Assembly: GCA_028583415.1 (NCBI GenBank)
Contig: CM053270.1
Location: 65,709,517-65,773,516 of the forward strand
DNA from: Protea cynaroides
Lineage: Eukaryota > Streptophyta > Magnoliopsida > Proteales > Proteaceae
Length of the DNA stretch: 64,000 nt
Direction of reading: 5' to 3'
Shown: positions 34,323 through 46,643 of the stretch, one piece after another
Position numbering within the stretch: position 1 is the first letter of the stretch
Layout: each line of letters begins with the position of its first letter
The notes under the pieces: generated by a model
Database searches by the model: none
What the model was told of the DNA's origin: nothing
What the model saw: only the letters and a program-made list of their open reading frames with translations
Position numbers and translations under genes: made by a program

Positions 34323-35757
34323 ACTAAAGTTGTTGGTTGTAAGTGGATATTCAAAAGAAAGAAGGATATGCATGAAAATATTGAGAAGTTCAAAGCTAGA
34401 CTTGTAGCCAAGGGTTACACTCAAGAATATGGTGTTGATTATGATGAAACTTTTTCACCAGTAGTGAGGATACAATCTGTGCATGCTGTGTTGGCTTTGG
34501 TTGCATATTTTGATTTTGAACTTTATCAAATGGATGTGAAGACGACGTTCTTGAATGGTAATCTTGATGAAGATGTTTATATGGATCAGCCTGAAGGTTT
34601 TATTTCCATTGGAGATAAAGACAAAGTATGCAAATTAGAAAAATCTATATATGGGCTGAAACAAACTTTCAAGGTAATAGAATTTACGATTTCATGATTC
34701 AGTTGTGGGCATTGGATTCATACAAAATAATTCTGAATCTTGCATTTATGTGAAGAAAGAAGGGCATAAAGTTGCATATCTTACTTTATATGTTGACAAT
34801 ATTCTACTTGCAGGAAATGATGTCCACATGTTGATGGAAGTGAAACAATGGTTATTTACCACATTTGAAATGAAAGACTTGGGTGAAGCTTCCTATATTC
34901 TTGGTATCAAAATTGAGCAAGACCGTCAGTAAAGAAAACTAAGCTTGTCTCAAGAGAAATATATTGATACCATACTAACGAGGTTCCACATGACTGATTG
35001 TATGGGAGGATAAATTTCTTATAATTATCTCAGACCAATTTCCCAAAATGAAAGTCCTAAGTCTACAAAGGAAAAATTGAATGACTCATTATGTCCTTAT
35101 GCCTCTGCTGTGGGGAGCTTGATGTATGCTATGATCTGTACTCGGCCAGACATAGTGTTTGCAGTTAGCATGATCAGTCGTTTTCAGAGTAATCCTGGTA
35201 AAATACATTGGATTGCTATTCAATGGATCCTGAGGTATCTAAAGCAAACAAAAGGCTTTAGATTGACTTATTGTTCTGATCATCTGAATATCCTTGGATA
35301 TTCTGATTCTGATTATCAAGGATGTGTTGATAGTAGAAAATCTACATCTGATTTTGTGTTCACTTTTTGTAGTAGTGTTATTGCTTGAAAGAGCAAGAAA
35401 CAAGAATGTGTTGCGCAGTCTACTATGGAAGCTAAATATATTGCATTGAATGTTGAAGCTAAAGAAGTTGTGTACCTTCGAAAGTTCTTATTGAAATTGC
35501 TGATAGTAGATTGTGTGAAAAAATCTATTCTACTTTTGTGTGATAATAATTCTGCGATAGCCATCACTAAAGACCCAAAGTGTCATTCTCGGGCCAAGCA
35601 CATTGAAGGTCGATATCATTACATTCGTGATGTTATTAAGAAGAATGAGGTAGTTGTTGAGAGAGTGCCATTTCAATCAAACTTGACTGATCCCTTTACA
35701 AAAGGTTTACCTTTTGGTGTATTTACTAAACATGTAATGGCTCTGAGATTGTGTTAG
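34323..35757 (+). pseudogene. Reverse transcriptase-RNase H remnant of copia element 1
   Basis: RT resumes with VVGCKWIFKRKKD and FKARLVAKGYTQ, followed by YQMDVKTTFLNGNL and IYGLKQ. A frame break lies near 34680-34700. The catalytic box is YVDNILLAGND (about 34789-34821), with the second Asp of the usual YVDD changed to Asn. Stops follow at 34930, 35012 and 35386. RNase H words include GYSDSDYQGCVDSRKSTS and AKHIEGRYHYIRD (near 35598-35636), and the frame ends at 35757. RT and RNase H would copy the element's RNA to DNA; the altered box and stops exclude activity. Confidence 0.85.
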
Positions 35758-35771
35758 GCCAAGTGGGAGAC

Positions 35772-35850
35772 TGTTGGATTTGTGTGACCCAACACAGATT
35801 GATTGTGTTGTTTGTATGTATTCTCTTTGGGCATTTCTATCTCTATTGTG

Positions 35851-35901
<51 letters not shown>

Positions 35902-36887
35902 ACATGTGGCTTACATGTTTTGTGGCTTATATTTTTTTTATATGGTATCATTATTTTTTTGTCTATTGTATTAATAGATTGATTTTCAAGATGATTATTC
36001 AAATGAGCCACTTTGTAGTCCTTGGCTTGACCGCACCTATCATGATGCGCTATGTGCTTACATAGGCATTGATTGGACCATGATAGGTTTGAGGGGTGCA
36101 AGTCAAAATTACTCAAACTATGAGAGACATGGGGATTAGTCTCTCGACGGTCAGTGCACATATGATCTATGAAGTCCTTCATGATAAGACCACGTGTACG
36201 TTGAGTGGTGATTTTAGTGCCTAATGTTCATTACCAGTGACTTGACAATTACAAGAGTGTACGCGTACCTACAAACTGCCAATTTAAATAACGTTATCGT
36301 GTTTGATCTTGCATTAAATATTTTTTATTTATAAATATAAAATATTATTTATTTTTATTTTTCTTTGTGAAATCTTTTTGGTTTTATGAAAAATGACAGT
36401 TTTGTATTTTGTGTCCCTATTTATTATTTAGGGGCACTTGTGGTAATTGTCAAGGTATGCCAAAAGGTAATCTGGATATGGCATTAGGAGGCTAGCATCT
36501 CACTTAGAGTTGGACTTTATGGCTGGTCATCTCCACCCTAGAGATATAAAACATCTCAAGGTCACACATGCAAGGGGAGAAAAAAGCTCAAAATACCAAG
36601 ATATGGTATACCTGTCCAGCTAGGGTGAGCACCCTTATTGCTTGTGAGATCCTTGGATATCAAGTGGCTTTGTTTGTATAATCATCAAAGGTTCTTCAAC
36701 AAAAGAAAGAGTTCTTCATCAAAGGTATACTACTTCAACAAAAGATATTTTCAAATCGTCAAAAAAGATATGACATTCTTTTTAATTTTTTAGATTAAAC
36801 AAGTGCCATGATATTCGTGTTATGTTTTCATTTTTGGTATGAGGTTAACAGTAACATTGAGATTCATCTAGGATGTTTTTTCTAATA
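35772..36887 (+). repeat. 3' LTR of copia element 1
   Basis: A near copy of the 5' LTR. The (TA) run at 35853-35899 has about 22-23 units against 4-5 in the 5' LTR, which accounts for the 36-bp length difference. Confidence 0.9.
35853..35899. repeat. (TA)n microsatellite within the 3' LTR
   Basis: About 22 TA units, compared with a short run at the same place of the 5' LTR. Confidence 0.95.
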
Positions 36888-36913
36888 GCCTGTCACTTGG
36901 AAGGGAGAGAAAT

Positions 36914-37013
36914 GATAGAGAAATGGGATCCAGATGTCAAGGAAGAGAGAGATAAAGACGAGAAAGGATAGAGAAATGGGATCCAGATGTCAAGGAAGAG
37001 AGAGATAAAGACA
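36914..37013. repeat. Tandem duplication of about 46-53 bp
   Basis: The segment starting gatagagaaatgggatccag and ending gagagataaagac occurs twice, from 36914 and from 36967. It lies just outside copia element 1. Confidence 0.85.
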
Positions 37014-37055
37014 GAATAACATACCAGCAGCATGTACTCCCCTCTTTTCATATAG

Positions 37056-38385
37056 ATGAAAAACATAGAATTTTTTTTTTTTTTTATAGAAAGAAATATA
37101 GAACATCAACTTTGTTTTCTGATACCAGAGTTTTGCTCCGTATGTCTAACTGCACTTGACAATAATGAGACTATAACAGTATTGAATTTTACGCTCCTTC
37201 ATACATATAGTAGCCTAGTGGGCGACAACCTTTGTTGTCTTATAGGGGTTCCTTTGTTGTCTTATAGGGGTAGAAATGTTATGACATCTCCACTTGATTT
37301 AAATTTCTTGTAAAATATTCAGATTACATAAAAGAGCATTTCAGTACACAAGGCTCTTGCTATTGCAGAATTTGGGGAGGGACAGAATATATGTATCCTT
37401 ACATAATTGTCTTTAATTAAAATGCAATAAACATTTGGAGAAACACAACATCTGATTAGAGAAATTTTGTGTATCCCATCGATGAGATTAATAATGACCT
37501 ACTCTCATGTATGTTTAATGTCTAAAACACCCTTAGCCTACTCTCATATTCTCATCCAATCATAACAAGTAATGGATTAAGTGGTTCACTCTATTTTTCA
37601 TAGGTGAAGGAAACCTGTTTCCTCTAATTTATATTAACATATATTGTTTTGATATTGTTTTGAAAAAAGAAAAAAAAAAACAAATTTATCTTTGTCAATG
37701 ACAAATGCTCGATATAGACTACCTCAACTCATTGTATGGTTTACGAGGAAAAAAAATATTCATTGTACGGCTGGAATTTTTTTCATTCAATTTTTTGCAG
37801 ACATGGTTTTTTTTCTTTTTTTTTTTTTTTTTTTTTTTTTTTGCCTTACAATAAAAACAAAAATAAAAAAGATATTATAAATACAAAAGAAAAATTAGAT
37901 TCAGAAAATTTAGTTTTTCCTTGGGGTTCAGAAATTAACTTCCACAATAATTGGGCAACATATTTCTTTTACTATTTAAGATTCCTTGTTCTTTTGAATT
38001 TTTATTACAATTTCATGTGACAATTTAGCCTATTTACTTTACCAATTTACATGTTACCCACTCGTTCCAATTGGATGTCAATGTAAATTATTTAAGTTCT
38101 AGATGCTCTCATGTATAACACCCAATCAACTTAGGCTGAAATTTTACAAGATAATGAATGGTTGGACCTATTCGATGTGTCACATGTTGAATACTTAATT
38201 AATGGCTGCGACCTGGCAAAAATGAGTGGGCCATCATTATCGGACATTCAAACCCATAATATTGTCTTCTTCCAAAATAAAAATACCTCTAAATAAATCT
38301 GAGTAACTTAGTTGACAAGAAACCTATACCTTAGAATGTAAAATTTGTGAGTTCGATTTCTCTTATATTTTCTTTTTTGGGTGCA
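37056..38385. other. No recognisable gene; T-runs
   Basis: AT-rich sequence with T-runs at 37070-37085 and 37806-37843. A 22-bp word ending cttataggggt is duplicated at about 37225-37270. Open frames here are low-complexity. Confidence 0.5.
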
Positions 38386-38822
38386 AGGAGAATGGTTTTC
38401 ATTAGGAGTGTCAGTCAGTCGGTCTGAGCCAAATCAGTATCGAGCTTTACAGGCCTAATCGAAACAAGTCCATTACAAGGTTCGGGTTAAGTGAACTGTA
38501 CTATGCATATTAACTAACGGACCGGTCCAGTTTCGAATTATTATCGGGCTTAGCTTGTCGAGTTGTCATCGAATAGGCTGAAGTAGTGAAACTAGGGTTT
38601 AATATTCTATCTAAATCAGTTTGGTCCAAGCCATTATCGGGTTCAGGCTCATCGGTCTGTTTTTTTGAGCCAGTTTCGAGCTAGCCTAGACTGGACTGGG
38701 ACAAGTAGGATATGCCATACCAACCCAAAACATGTCCCGTAATAATTCGGTCTAAGTCGGTCCTAGATTAATTCGGGCCAGCTTGGTTCAGACTACCAAT
38801 TCGGTCCCAAAAATGACACCCC
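38386..38822 (+). mobile_element. MITE-like repeat, 'gggtgtcaa' family, copy 2
   Basis: The left end is attaggagtgtcagt and the right end read inward is aaggggtgtcattt, short inverted ends typical of hAT-type MITEs with a GGGGTGTCA start. The interior is full of tcggt/ccggt words and shares several segments with 5570-5985 in opposite orientation. Confidence 0.6.
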
Positions 38823-38989
38823 TTGTTCTCATTTCACTCTAGAATGATATTGTCCATGCCATTACAGGGTCAATATAGGCCCACAAAACTAGTCAAGTCA
38901 AAGGTCTATCGTTAGTCAAAAAAAAAAAAAAAACCCTCCTAGAAAATAAGGATATTTTTATTAACATTCGGTGTCCATCGGGTACATTA

Positions 38990-41100
38990 TGTCACACCCC
39001 AATTATGGTCGAACTAGAAGTGTGAATGAATAGTCATAGAATCAATGGTTCAAGTTAGGATCACATAGGATCGTACCAACAATCAAATCATATATTCCAC
39101 ACAATCAGAGATAATAGTAAATAGCCGAAATTCGTATTACTTAATGAACTGAGAGTCTAATAATAAAATAATAGTAAATCATTTGTCCAACGTTGACCAA
39201 AACGTAATTTAAATATCTATTACAAGTTTCACAACTCAAATATGGAAATAACCTAAGCACAGACACAGTAGAAGCATTCGCAAGATGAATCGTGCTCACT
39301 CTCGACCATTTGTACGTCCATAGTCGTCATGTGTCCATATGATAGAGCATTGATATAATCTTCGACAGTGGTACCTGCATCATCAACTAAAAGAGTACGA
39401 TATCATGGGTTGAACTCACAACTTGGCTTAGTGAGAAACAAAACAATGCAGCACATATATGCATGATGTCACATTTAATTCTTTGATCTGATTTAAGTTT
39501 GCAATGTGCTATGGTAAGGATAGATGGTCACCACACCTACATACACGAGAGTGTGAGTACACCCACTAGTCAAACACCTACCAAAATCGATGTTGCCCTA
39601 CAACACCCACTACAGAATAGAGATAGAGCTAGAGTTTAACAGATCATATACTGTCAACACTCTCCCTGATACTCTATCCTATACCAATACGTATGCCCTT
39701 ACTGTCGAGCGTTTGCAAACTAGATTCGTCACTAGCCAATCCTAGATGTCATTAAATTATATTCAAGGCTTTACCCCAGTATCCTTCAATACAACACAGA
39801 GATAGAGCTAGAGTTCGTTGCCAGAGCTACAGTCACACACCGCTGTCGCTCCCCTTGATATATATCCTGCGACATACTAATTCCTCTAAGGTAATAGCAA
39901 TACGACGATGTCAGTGTGGTGAATGATCGATGCTACAATCTCTCTCCATTCTACACCAATCACACACAAATACATGCATATCCTATTCATCATCAACATA
40001 ACGAAATAATAATAAAATATACATAAACAAAATAACAATTATTAGACGACATGTTATATGCACAAACAACAAAACATAAAAGCAAGTATTACTACGAAGC
40101 ATAACAAGGTAATTTATTATTAACCAGTTAGTTTAGGTCTGGTCCCTCACCTGTTGAATGTAGTTGAATCTTTTCACGACCTTGAGAACAACTTTGTTTT
40201 AGTGTAAATCCTATAAATTAATGGTGTTTGATTAGAGTTCAATTCCGTCAATTTACAGTGATCAGACTCACTATCCGATCTGGCAAACAGTCCTTTCGGA
40301 CATTGTCCAATCGCGTGTCCGGTCTTGCATGGCTCGATTGGTCATCCACCAGGACAAAGCCTGAGATACTTCCCAAGAGTGTCATGTCGCATGTTCAGTC
40401 TTGCCATATAGGCGATCGGTCAACAGGACCGGACAACCTTCAGGCTGTCTTTCAGTCTGTCCTTTGCCAAAATCAGTTCTTTGGCTCTCAAACGGACTCA
40501 TTCTAAAACTATTCTATGGCCACGCTATTCTAGGATTTAGTCTTGTTATAACCTACTTACTAATTCTTGACTGTTCTCGCAAATCCTATAACAACAATCA
40601 AGGAATCATGGTGTTGAGTTCAATCTTCCAACATGGTGATTGTAACCTCAACCTTAACATATAATCTTTCAACATGGTGATTGTAACTTCAACACTAACA
40701 TATCTCAACATTCTACAGAGACAGGGAAGCATAGACTTATCGTTCATTCCTCATTAACGAGGTTGAAAATTGACGGCAACTCTTCTCTGCAGAAATTTCT
40801 TCTTTTCCAAAGCTTCCTCATTCTCCAACCCTCCTTCTCCAATCTGCCTCTCAATTCTAGGGTTTGATAATGATCAAAAGAGTGGGAATAGGTGGAAAAA
40901 CATCACCTTTATGGAGGGTAAATTTTCATTGGGAGTGAGATTCCAATTAGGAAGGAGTCCTACTCAAACTTGAAAACTTTTTTAAACTCAGAGTCCGTTT
41001 CTGAGCTTGATCGGTTGACTATATGGCCACCCAATTCGTAGATCAAACAACCTACGAATAGTTAGTTTCCATACCTGGCTTTGTGGTTCTTTCATCCTAT
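38990..41100 (-). mobile_element. Ty3/gypsy LTR, family G, copy C (truncated)
   Basis: The plus-strand left end tgtcacaccccaattatgg matches copies A and B. The same landmarks follow in order (aatgaactgagagtctaa, cacgagagtgtg, gatagagctagag, ctccccttgata, tagtttaggtctggtccctcacct). The other terminus (gggtcttaca) is not found, because the copy fades into the repeat starting near 41095. It is the most diverged of the three copies. Confidence 0.7.
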
Positions 41101-41620
41101 TGGTTCACTCGAACCAGTTGGTTCGGTTGGATTTCGATTCGGTGTGTAATGAGTAAAATCAAATCATTTATTAAACGATTTCAAAATGCATACCAAAATC
41201 GTTTATTAATCGATTTTGATTTTTTGATTTTTATACAATTTCATTGCCGTGAGAGAGAGGAAGAGAGTTAAGAACAAAACAGAGGAAAAACCAAGAAAAT
41301 CATTAACTTAGTTTTAATCATATATGAGAGTGGATTTACGATTTAGAAGTATACCATGTGGAAAATATAAAAATATAATTTATTTCTACGAATATGAACA
41401 TTTAGCACTAAGGGATTAAAGTAAAAGGTTAATTGGTTTTAGCGGTTCTGAATAGTTGGTTTAAACAGTTTCATTCTTGAAACCAGAATCAAACTATTTT
41501 ACTAAACGGTTTCATTTTCTAAAACTAGAATCGAACAATTTAATAATAGGTTTCACAATTTCAATTTAAATGCTTTGATTCGATTTCGATATACGATTCG
41601 GTTTCATTTTTTTACACCCT
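41095..41620 (-). repeat. Inverted-pair repeat, left member
   Basis: Read on the minus strand, this block matches 42548-43105 over several segments, for instance aaactgtttaa, gattctagttt and gaaattg words in the same order. The ends carry 'gggtgtaaaaaa' (near 41612) like other gggtgt-start MITEs. The pair is separated by about 0.9 kb. Confidence 0.55.
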
Positions 41621-41699
41621 TAATTAAAATGCATTATTTGTTGATTTCAAAACATCGTAGGAGACTTTGTCGGATGTGCGTGTTACAAGACGCGCAAAT

Positions 41700-41870
41700 A
41701 GACAAGGATTGCCACCCTTGTAGTAAAGATCCCACCTATTCAAAGTGGATCTGCGAACATCCTGATGCACTTTCAATAGATCGAGATATATGTCGATCCA
41801 CTTTAAGTAGAAGAGATCTTCACTACACAAGTGTATTTTTAGGCAACCGGCCTGATCCCATCTTAGAATC
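41700..41870. repeat. Imperfect hairpin with about 40-bp arms
   Basis: The left arm (41726-41763, cttgtagtaaagatccc ... aaagtggatct) and the right arm (about 41798-41842, read inversely cttgtgtagtgaagatctc ... aaagtggatcg) are inverted copies with mismatches. Weaker pairing extends outward to gattgcc/ggttgcc. Confidence 0.6.
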
Positions 41871-41889
41871 ACTGCATAGTCACGTGTAG

Positions 41890-42540
41890 TTAGCATTCAC
41901 TTACACGCCCAAAGCACGTTAAATAACGCGTGGGTTTACTAGCATTATCCCAAACATGTATTATTGCACGCGTGTGGTTGGATGGACAAATTCACACTAA
42001 TCTGATTCTATGATTTTGCTTTATCAGTGCGTTTTTAAGCTTTGCACTACTGAGAGGGTTCCTCTCCTAAGTGGGATTTTCCCTTTATTACATGTTGTTT
42101 GGCGTGGAATGGAATCATTTCACATCAAGTCAATGGGAGCACAGGAGGAGAAACACTCCACAGTTTCTCGTGTAGATTCCGTTTATTTTGACGTTAAATT
42201 TTACATAAAAATTTTATACATAATGTATTAAAAAAATTTATTATTTATTTTCAAGAGATAAAATATAGTGATTTTTTAAAATAGAAAAAAAAAAAAGAAA
42301 TACATCTTTCTTTTAAATTTGGAAAATTTTAGGAGAAATGTTTTCTGATCTGTCGACTAGGTAACCCTTTTTGTGGTCTGGTGAAATCTACCAACCAAAT
42401 TGAATAAACTCCTTACCCCCTATTTATGAAGTTAAAAACCTAATTCCCCTAGTGAACAGAAAAATCTTCTCAAAAATTTTATTTCAAAACAAACGGAACT
42501 ATACGGGACCAATATGTAAAACAATAGAGTATCAAGAAGA
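41890..42540. other. No recognisable gene
   Basis: The 73-codon frame at 42010-42231 has no recognisable feature. The stretch is otherwise AT-rich spacer between the two members of the inverted-pair repeat. Confidence 0.45.
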
Positions 42541-42547
42541 AAGGGTG

Positions 42548-42911
42548 CTAAAAATGAATTGAAATTGTTTACTGAAACCATGAAACCGATTATTAAATGT
42601 TTAATTCTAGTTTCAAAAATAAAACTGTTTAGTTAAATTATTTGATTCTGATTTAAAAAATAAAACTGTTTAACTGTTTAAAGTTATGGTGTAGAACCGT
42701 TAAACTAATTAAACATTTACTTTAATTCTTTAATGCTAAAAAAGTGTGGACCGAAATGATCTCGCGAAGCCGGAGGAGGCTACTAACAAACGATCGAAGT
42801 TGCTAAAAATAAATTAAAATTATTGTTATGATTTTCATACCGTTTACTTCTTCTAAATTATAAACCCAACATCATATATCATATCATTAAAATTGTTTTA
42901 GTGTTTTTCAT

Positions 42912-42954
<43 letters not shown>

Positions 42955-43105
42955 GGGAACAAAATCGTTTAAAAATTGAATCAAAATCGATTAAAATTTG
43001 GTTTTGATAAACATTTTGAAACCGTTTAATAAACAATTTGATTTTGGTTTTACCCCATTACATAGGGAATCAAATCATTAAACCGAAACCACACCATTAA
43101 ACCGC
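42548..43105 (+). repeat. Inverted-pair repeat, right member
   Basis: It matches 41095-41620 in inverse orientation and is expanded by the (CT)n tract at 42917 and by a short GC-richer piece near 42750-42800. It begins gggtgctaaaaatgaattg. Confidence 0.55.
42917..42952. repeat. (CT)n microsatellite
   Basis: About 17 TC/CT units in the right member of the inverted-pair repeat. Confidence 0.95.
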
Positions 43106-43354
43106 CTTGTGAGGACTTATGATAATGCCGACAAATCGCTTGGACAGCATTTTCCTTACATTTTAATCAAATTTATTAATTATGACTTTGTCTGATTATA
43201 ACTTGTCGTTGTCACTAGGTGTTTATGCCATTAGATCCTAACATCCTATCGCCTAGGTCACATTCAGATTGAATATTAATAATGGATGTGATCGTCAACA
43301 AGTGAGAAATGAGAAGCTCCCGAAGACTACTATAATAATTTGAGAATCAATCAT

Positions 43355-43830
43355 TTCTAGGTACGTGTATTCTTCATAGGATCCCATCGCTGTTCATGAA
43401 ATGTGAAATCCACTAAGTATAAATGGTGATGAAATCTCGTAAAAAGTATATGTTCGTGGAGGTGATTCGAAATGTTATTCAGAATTCATGAATTATGGCG
43501 AAGTAATATTCATTCAAGCCAAACAGAATAAAAGGATAAAAGCACTCAGCATCCATGACCAGACGGAGAACATAATCAAACCAAATAAAATTCCTCTGGA
43601 ATCCATATATAAAGAAGCATTACAGTTTATTGATGAGATAAAAAAAAATGAGAGGAAAAAAAAAAAACCATCCACGTATGGGGCCCAAATCTCCTAGAAT
43701 AGTTCATCTGTATATACTTGTATCCTTCTTGGAATCATATCACCGTTCATTTTTAATGTATCCTACACTATATCGATGGTGATGGGATCCCTTAGAGAGT
43801 ACATATACATGCAGGTGATCCGAACTCCAA
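43355..43830. repeat. Pair of diverged direct repeats, about 115 bp each
   Basis: Segments at about 43360-43475 and 43715-43828 share the order: tattctt(c)..., atc-cat/atatcgctgttcat, ...atggtgatg..., agta(t/c)atat...g(t)gcaggtgat. Each holds a small palindrome around ggatcccatc / gatgggatcc. Function unknown. Confidence 0.5.
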
Positions 43831-44123
43831 ACCTACATGAGCATAGTGATGCTTGCTCAATACCTGTGCAAAATAAGGGCAAATTTATGTCAACAAATAA
43901 GTAGGTGTTGCACAAAAAACCGTACGTGCAGGTGATCAGCAGAGACCTGTATTATCTCCTGTCGCCTAATCCGCTAGCCAAATATTGAATAGGTTGGATT
44001 GCATCGGTATTTGTGCCAAGCATTCCAATCCGGTTCGATCTTCGGTAATCCGTAACGAATTGGCCAATTCATATTAGTTTTGGACCTGATCAGCCAGTCC
44101 CTAATCAGATTGCCAATCCAATC

Positions 44124-44168
<45 letters not shown>

Positions 44169-46640
44169 GCAGTATTGGTTACGTGTCAATTTTCCATTGA
44201 ATCCATATACTCATCTGATCTAGATCGAATTGATTTTAAACATGATCGATACCATATCCAATACCTGGATTTAAAAAGTCAAATAAGAAGACCATGGGGT
44301 AATCTGTTAATGGGAGGAAAGTGACAGACGCAGACACAGGGTCCTAGTAATATCTTAGCTCCCATTCAACCATTCAGAGAACCTTTTTCTACAAAATAGT
44401 AGGCAGCATTTTCACTTAGGGCAAATGGATCCATACCAGTATGACTGTGTGGTTGTCATCAGGTGTTTATGCCTTTAAATCTTAATATCTCATCCATTTA
44501 AATACCAAAATTATCTCGTTGGACTTAGAGCCAGAATGCATTGTCACCTTGGTTACATTAAGAACAATCCCTATAAAGAAAGGTTTAGGGTTTCAATAAT
44601 TTAAGTTGGCCATGTGTGATCGCAGTTTAATGGATTAGAGAAAGAGGACCCACAATAGAATGGCCCATCAAAAGGTAACACACTAAATGAGTGATGCCAG
44701 AGGATAAAAATCTTCTCCCATTTCCTAGTTGTGTAGTTGTCCATCAGACGAGTTGGGATCAATGGTTGACACAATTAGGTGACAGGAGACGATTCAGATA
44801 ACGGGTATAAGGAGTTTTATTGAATCGATTCTACCATCTAATCCACATCTATTGCTCTATATTTTTTTGGGTCTATCTCAATGTCACCTGTTTGTGTCAA
44901 GAAGGCCTTGATGCTACAGGCAAAATAGAGAGTGAAGAATTCATAAATAAGAGGTATTATGGGAAACTTCATAAATAGAGGGGATAGATTAAGAACTTTG
45001 TAAATAAGGGAGGAATTTTTGTTTGCCGTGTCAATCTACATGACACCTGAAGCAGTGTCATGGAAATTATCTGAAAAAAAATCTTCTCATGTTGTCCGAT
45101 TCCTCCAGCCATGATTCAACAGTTAGAGTTTAGTAGGTGTACATACCAGTGTATTAATATACACACCAAATAAACTTTAGCCACAAGATTATGACTGGAA
45201 TCTATCCAACGATACAAGACGATTTGAGTCCAAGTTTATCCCTTCTTTTTTAGATAAAAACCATATATATTTAAAGCTTTCTGAAACTCCAAAGAAATTC
45301 TTGTTGGCCCTTCAAATAGATTGATTTTTTTAAGAGTCAAATTTGGGGGTCCTCTTTATTATAAAGAAACAGGAGGGAAGTTGGTAGGGCTCAGACAAGT
45401 TCCACCAGCTCCAATCAACCATTACAAAGATGGTCTAGATTTTTTTTATTTTTTTTTTATTATTATAATTGATAATCATTGTGGAAAGATATTTTTTTTA
45501 TTAATTATATAGGGACAAGGATTTTCTAAAATTTAAAAATGGGAAATCGGACCAATAAGAGGATGGGAGAAAATATCATTATGTATCCCATGACTCGTTA
45601 TGTGAAAAGACGTGGAAAGAGATCCCTACTCGGGCATTGTAGAATCTTTTTTTCTTAATAAAAATATACAATTATTAAATAGAAGTAACCACAATAATTT
45701 AAAAAAAGGTAGGCCATCATAAGGGAGCAAAGAGATGAGGTTTTGTTTGGATAATAGGAAATAGATCATGGATTAAGGACCAAAAAAAGAGAAACAAGGA
45801 AATTTGAATATGGAGGAAACACAAACATGCAGACATGTTCTATCCTGGAATAGGACTAACTTAACTAAAAGAAAATGAAATTAAAAATTGTTTTTTTAGG
45901 CAAAAGTTTTTCTAGCCCATCGATTAACTAACAGACTCTCCTTTGTTTGGAGTCATCCACCCTCAAAAAGCATACAAATCCCGACCCCCTATATTTGAAT
46001 TTCTATAATTACCCTCATTTTTGCATCCTACGATTTCTCTGGTCCTCAGATCAAAGAACCTCTTTCTTATTTTTTATCTCATATATTGTTACCCTATTAC
46101 TCTAGTCAAATATTAGATTTACCTTTATCATACTCAAATGAGTTAATAGTTTTGAAAAAGAAAATGAATTTTTTTTTTTTTTGGAAAAATAAATGTATTA
46201 AAAAAGATAATTATAAAGATTCTAAAGAGGACAACAAGAAGTCAAGAAACCACTCATACCAATGAAATCATCAGACTTAGAAAACCCTAATTTAATTAGA
46301 AAATAAGCACCCAAGAACAATATTCCAATAACCCAACTAAAAGAATTAGAATGAGAATGATTATAAAGGTCATGACACATTGAGGTATAATTGATTTATC
46401 CCAATCAACCCTAGACCCTTGTTACTTAAAAATAATCCACCACTCCCCTTAGCATCTTAAAAAGATTTAAGATCTTCATTAATCCTAACATATTTTTGCT
46501 TGTTTCAAATTTTTCATATTCACTATAATAATTAGGGGAGAAAGATCAATGTACTAACAGGGTTTATTAGAATCTTATACATAAGTAGAGAAAATAGAAA
46601 TATAGGAAAAATGAAAAATAACATCCTTTCCTAATTTGAG
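43831..46640. other. No recognisable gene; one (ATT)n microsatellite
   Basis: AT-rich intergenic DNA. No open frame longer than 63 codons occurs and no recognisable protein words were seen. T-runs lie at 45440-45465 and 46169-46184. Confidence 0.5.
44124..44166. repeat. (ATT)n microsatellite
   Basis: About 14 TTA/ATT units. Confidence 0.95.
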
Positions 46641-46643
46641 ACA

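Larger units (their letters stand above)
27171..36887 (+). mobile_element. Ty1/copia retrotransposon 1, degenerate, with nested solo LTR
   Basis: Two LTRs of about 1.1 kb (27171-28250 and 35772-36887) flank gag, protease, integrase, reverse transcriptase and RNase H remnants in the Ty1/copia order. The 5-bp sequence gcctg lies at 27166-27170 and 36888-36892 as target duplication. A gypsy solo LTR (32006-34322) splits the polyprotein between integrase and RT. The frame has many stops and several altered catalytic residues, so it is non-autonomous. The polypurine tract gccaagtgggaga (35758-35770) precedes the right LTR. Confidence 0.9.

Noticed and set aside
41575..41896. Two 90-104 codon frames on opposite strands
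   Set aside because: They mirror each other across the hairpin at 41700-41870; the inverted repeat explains both.
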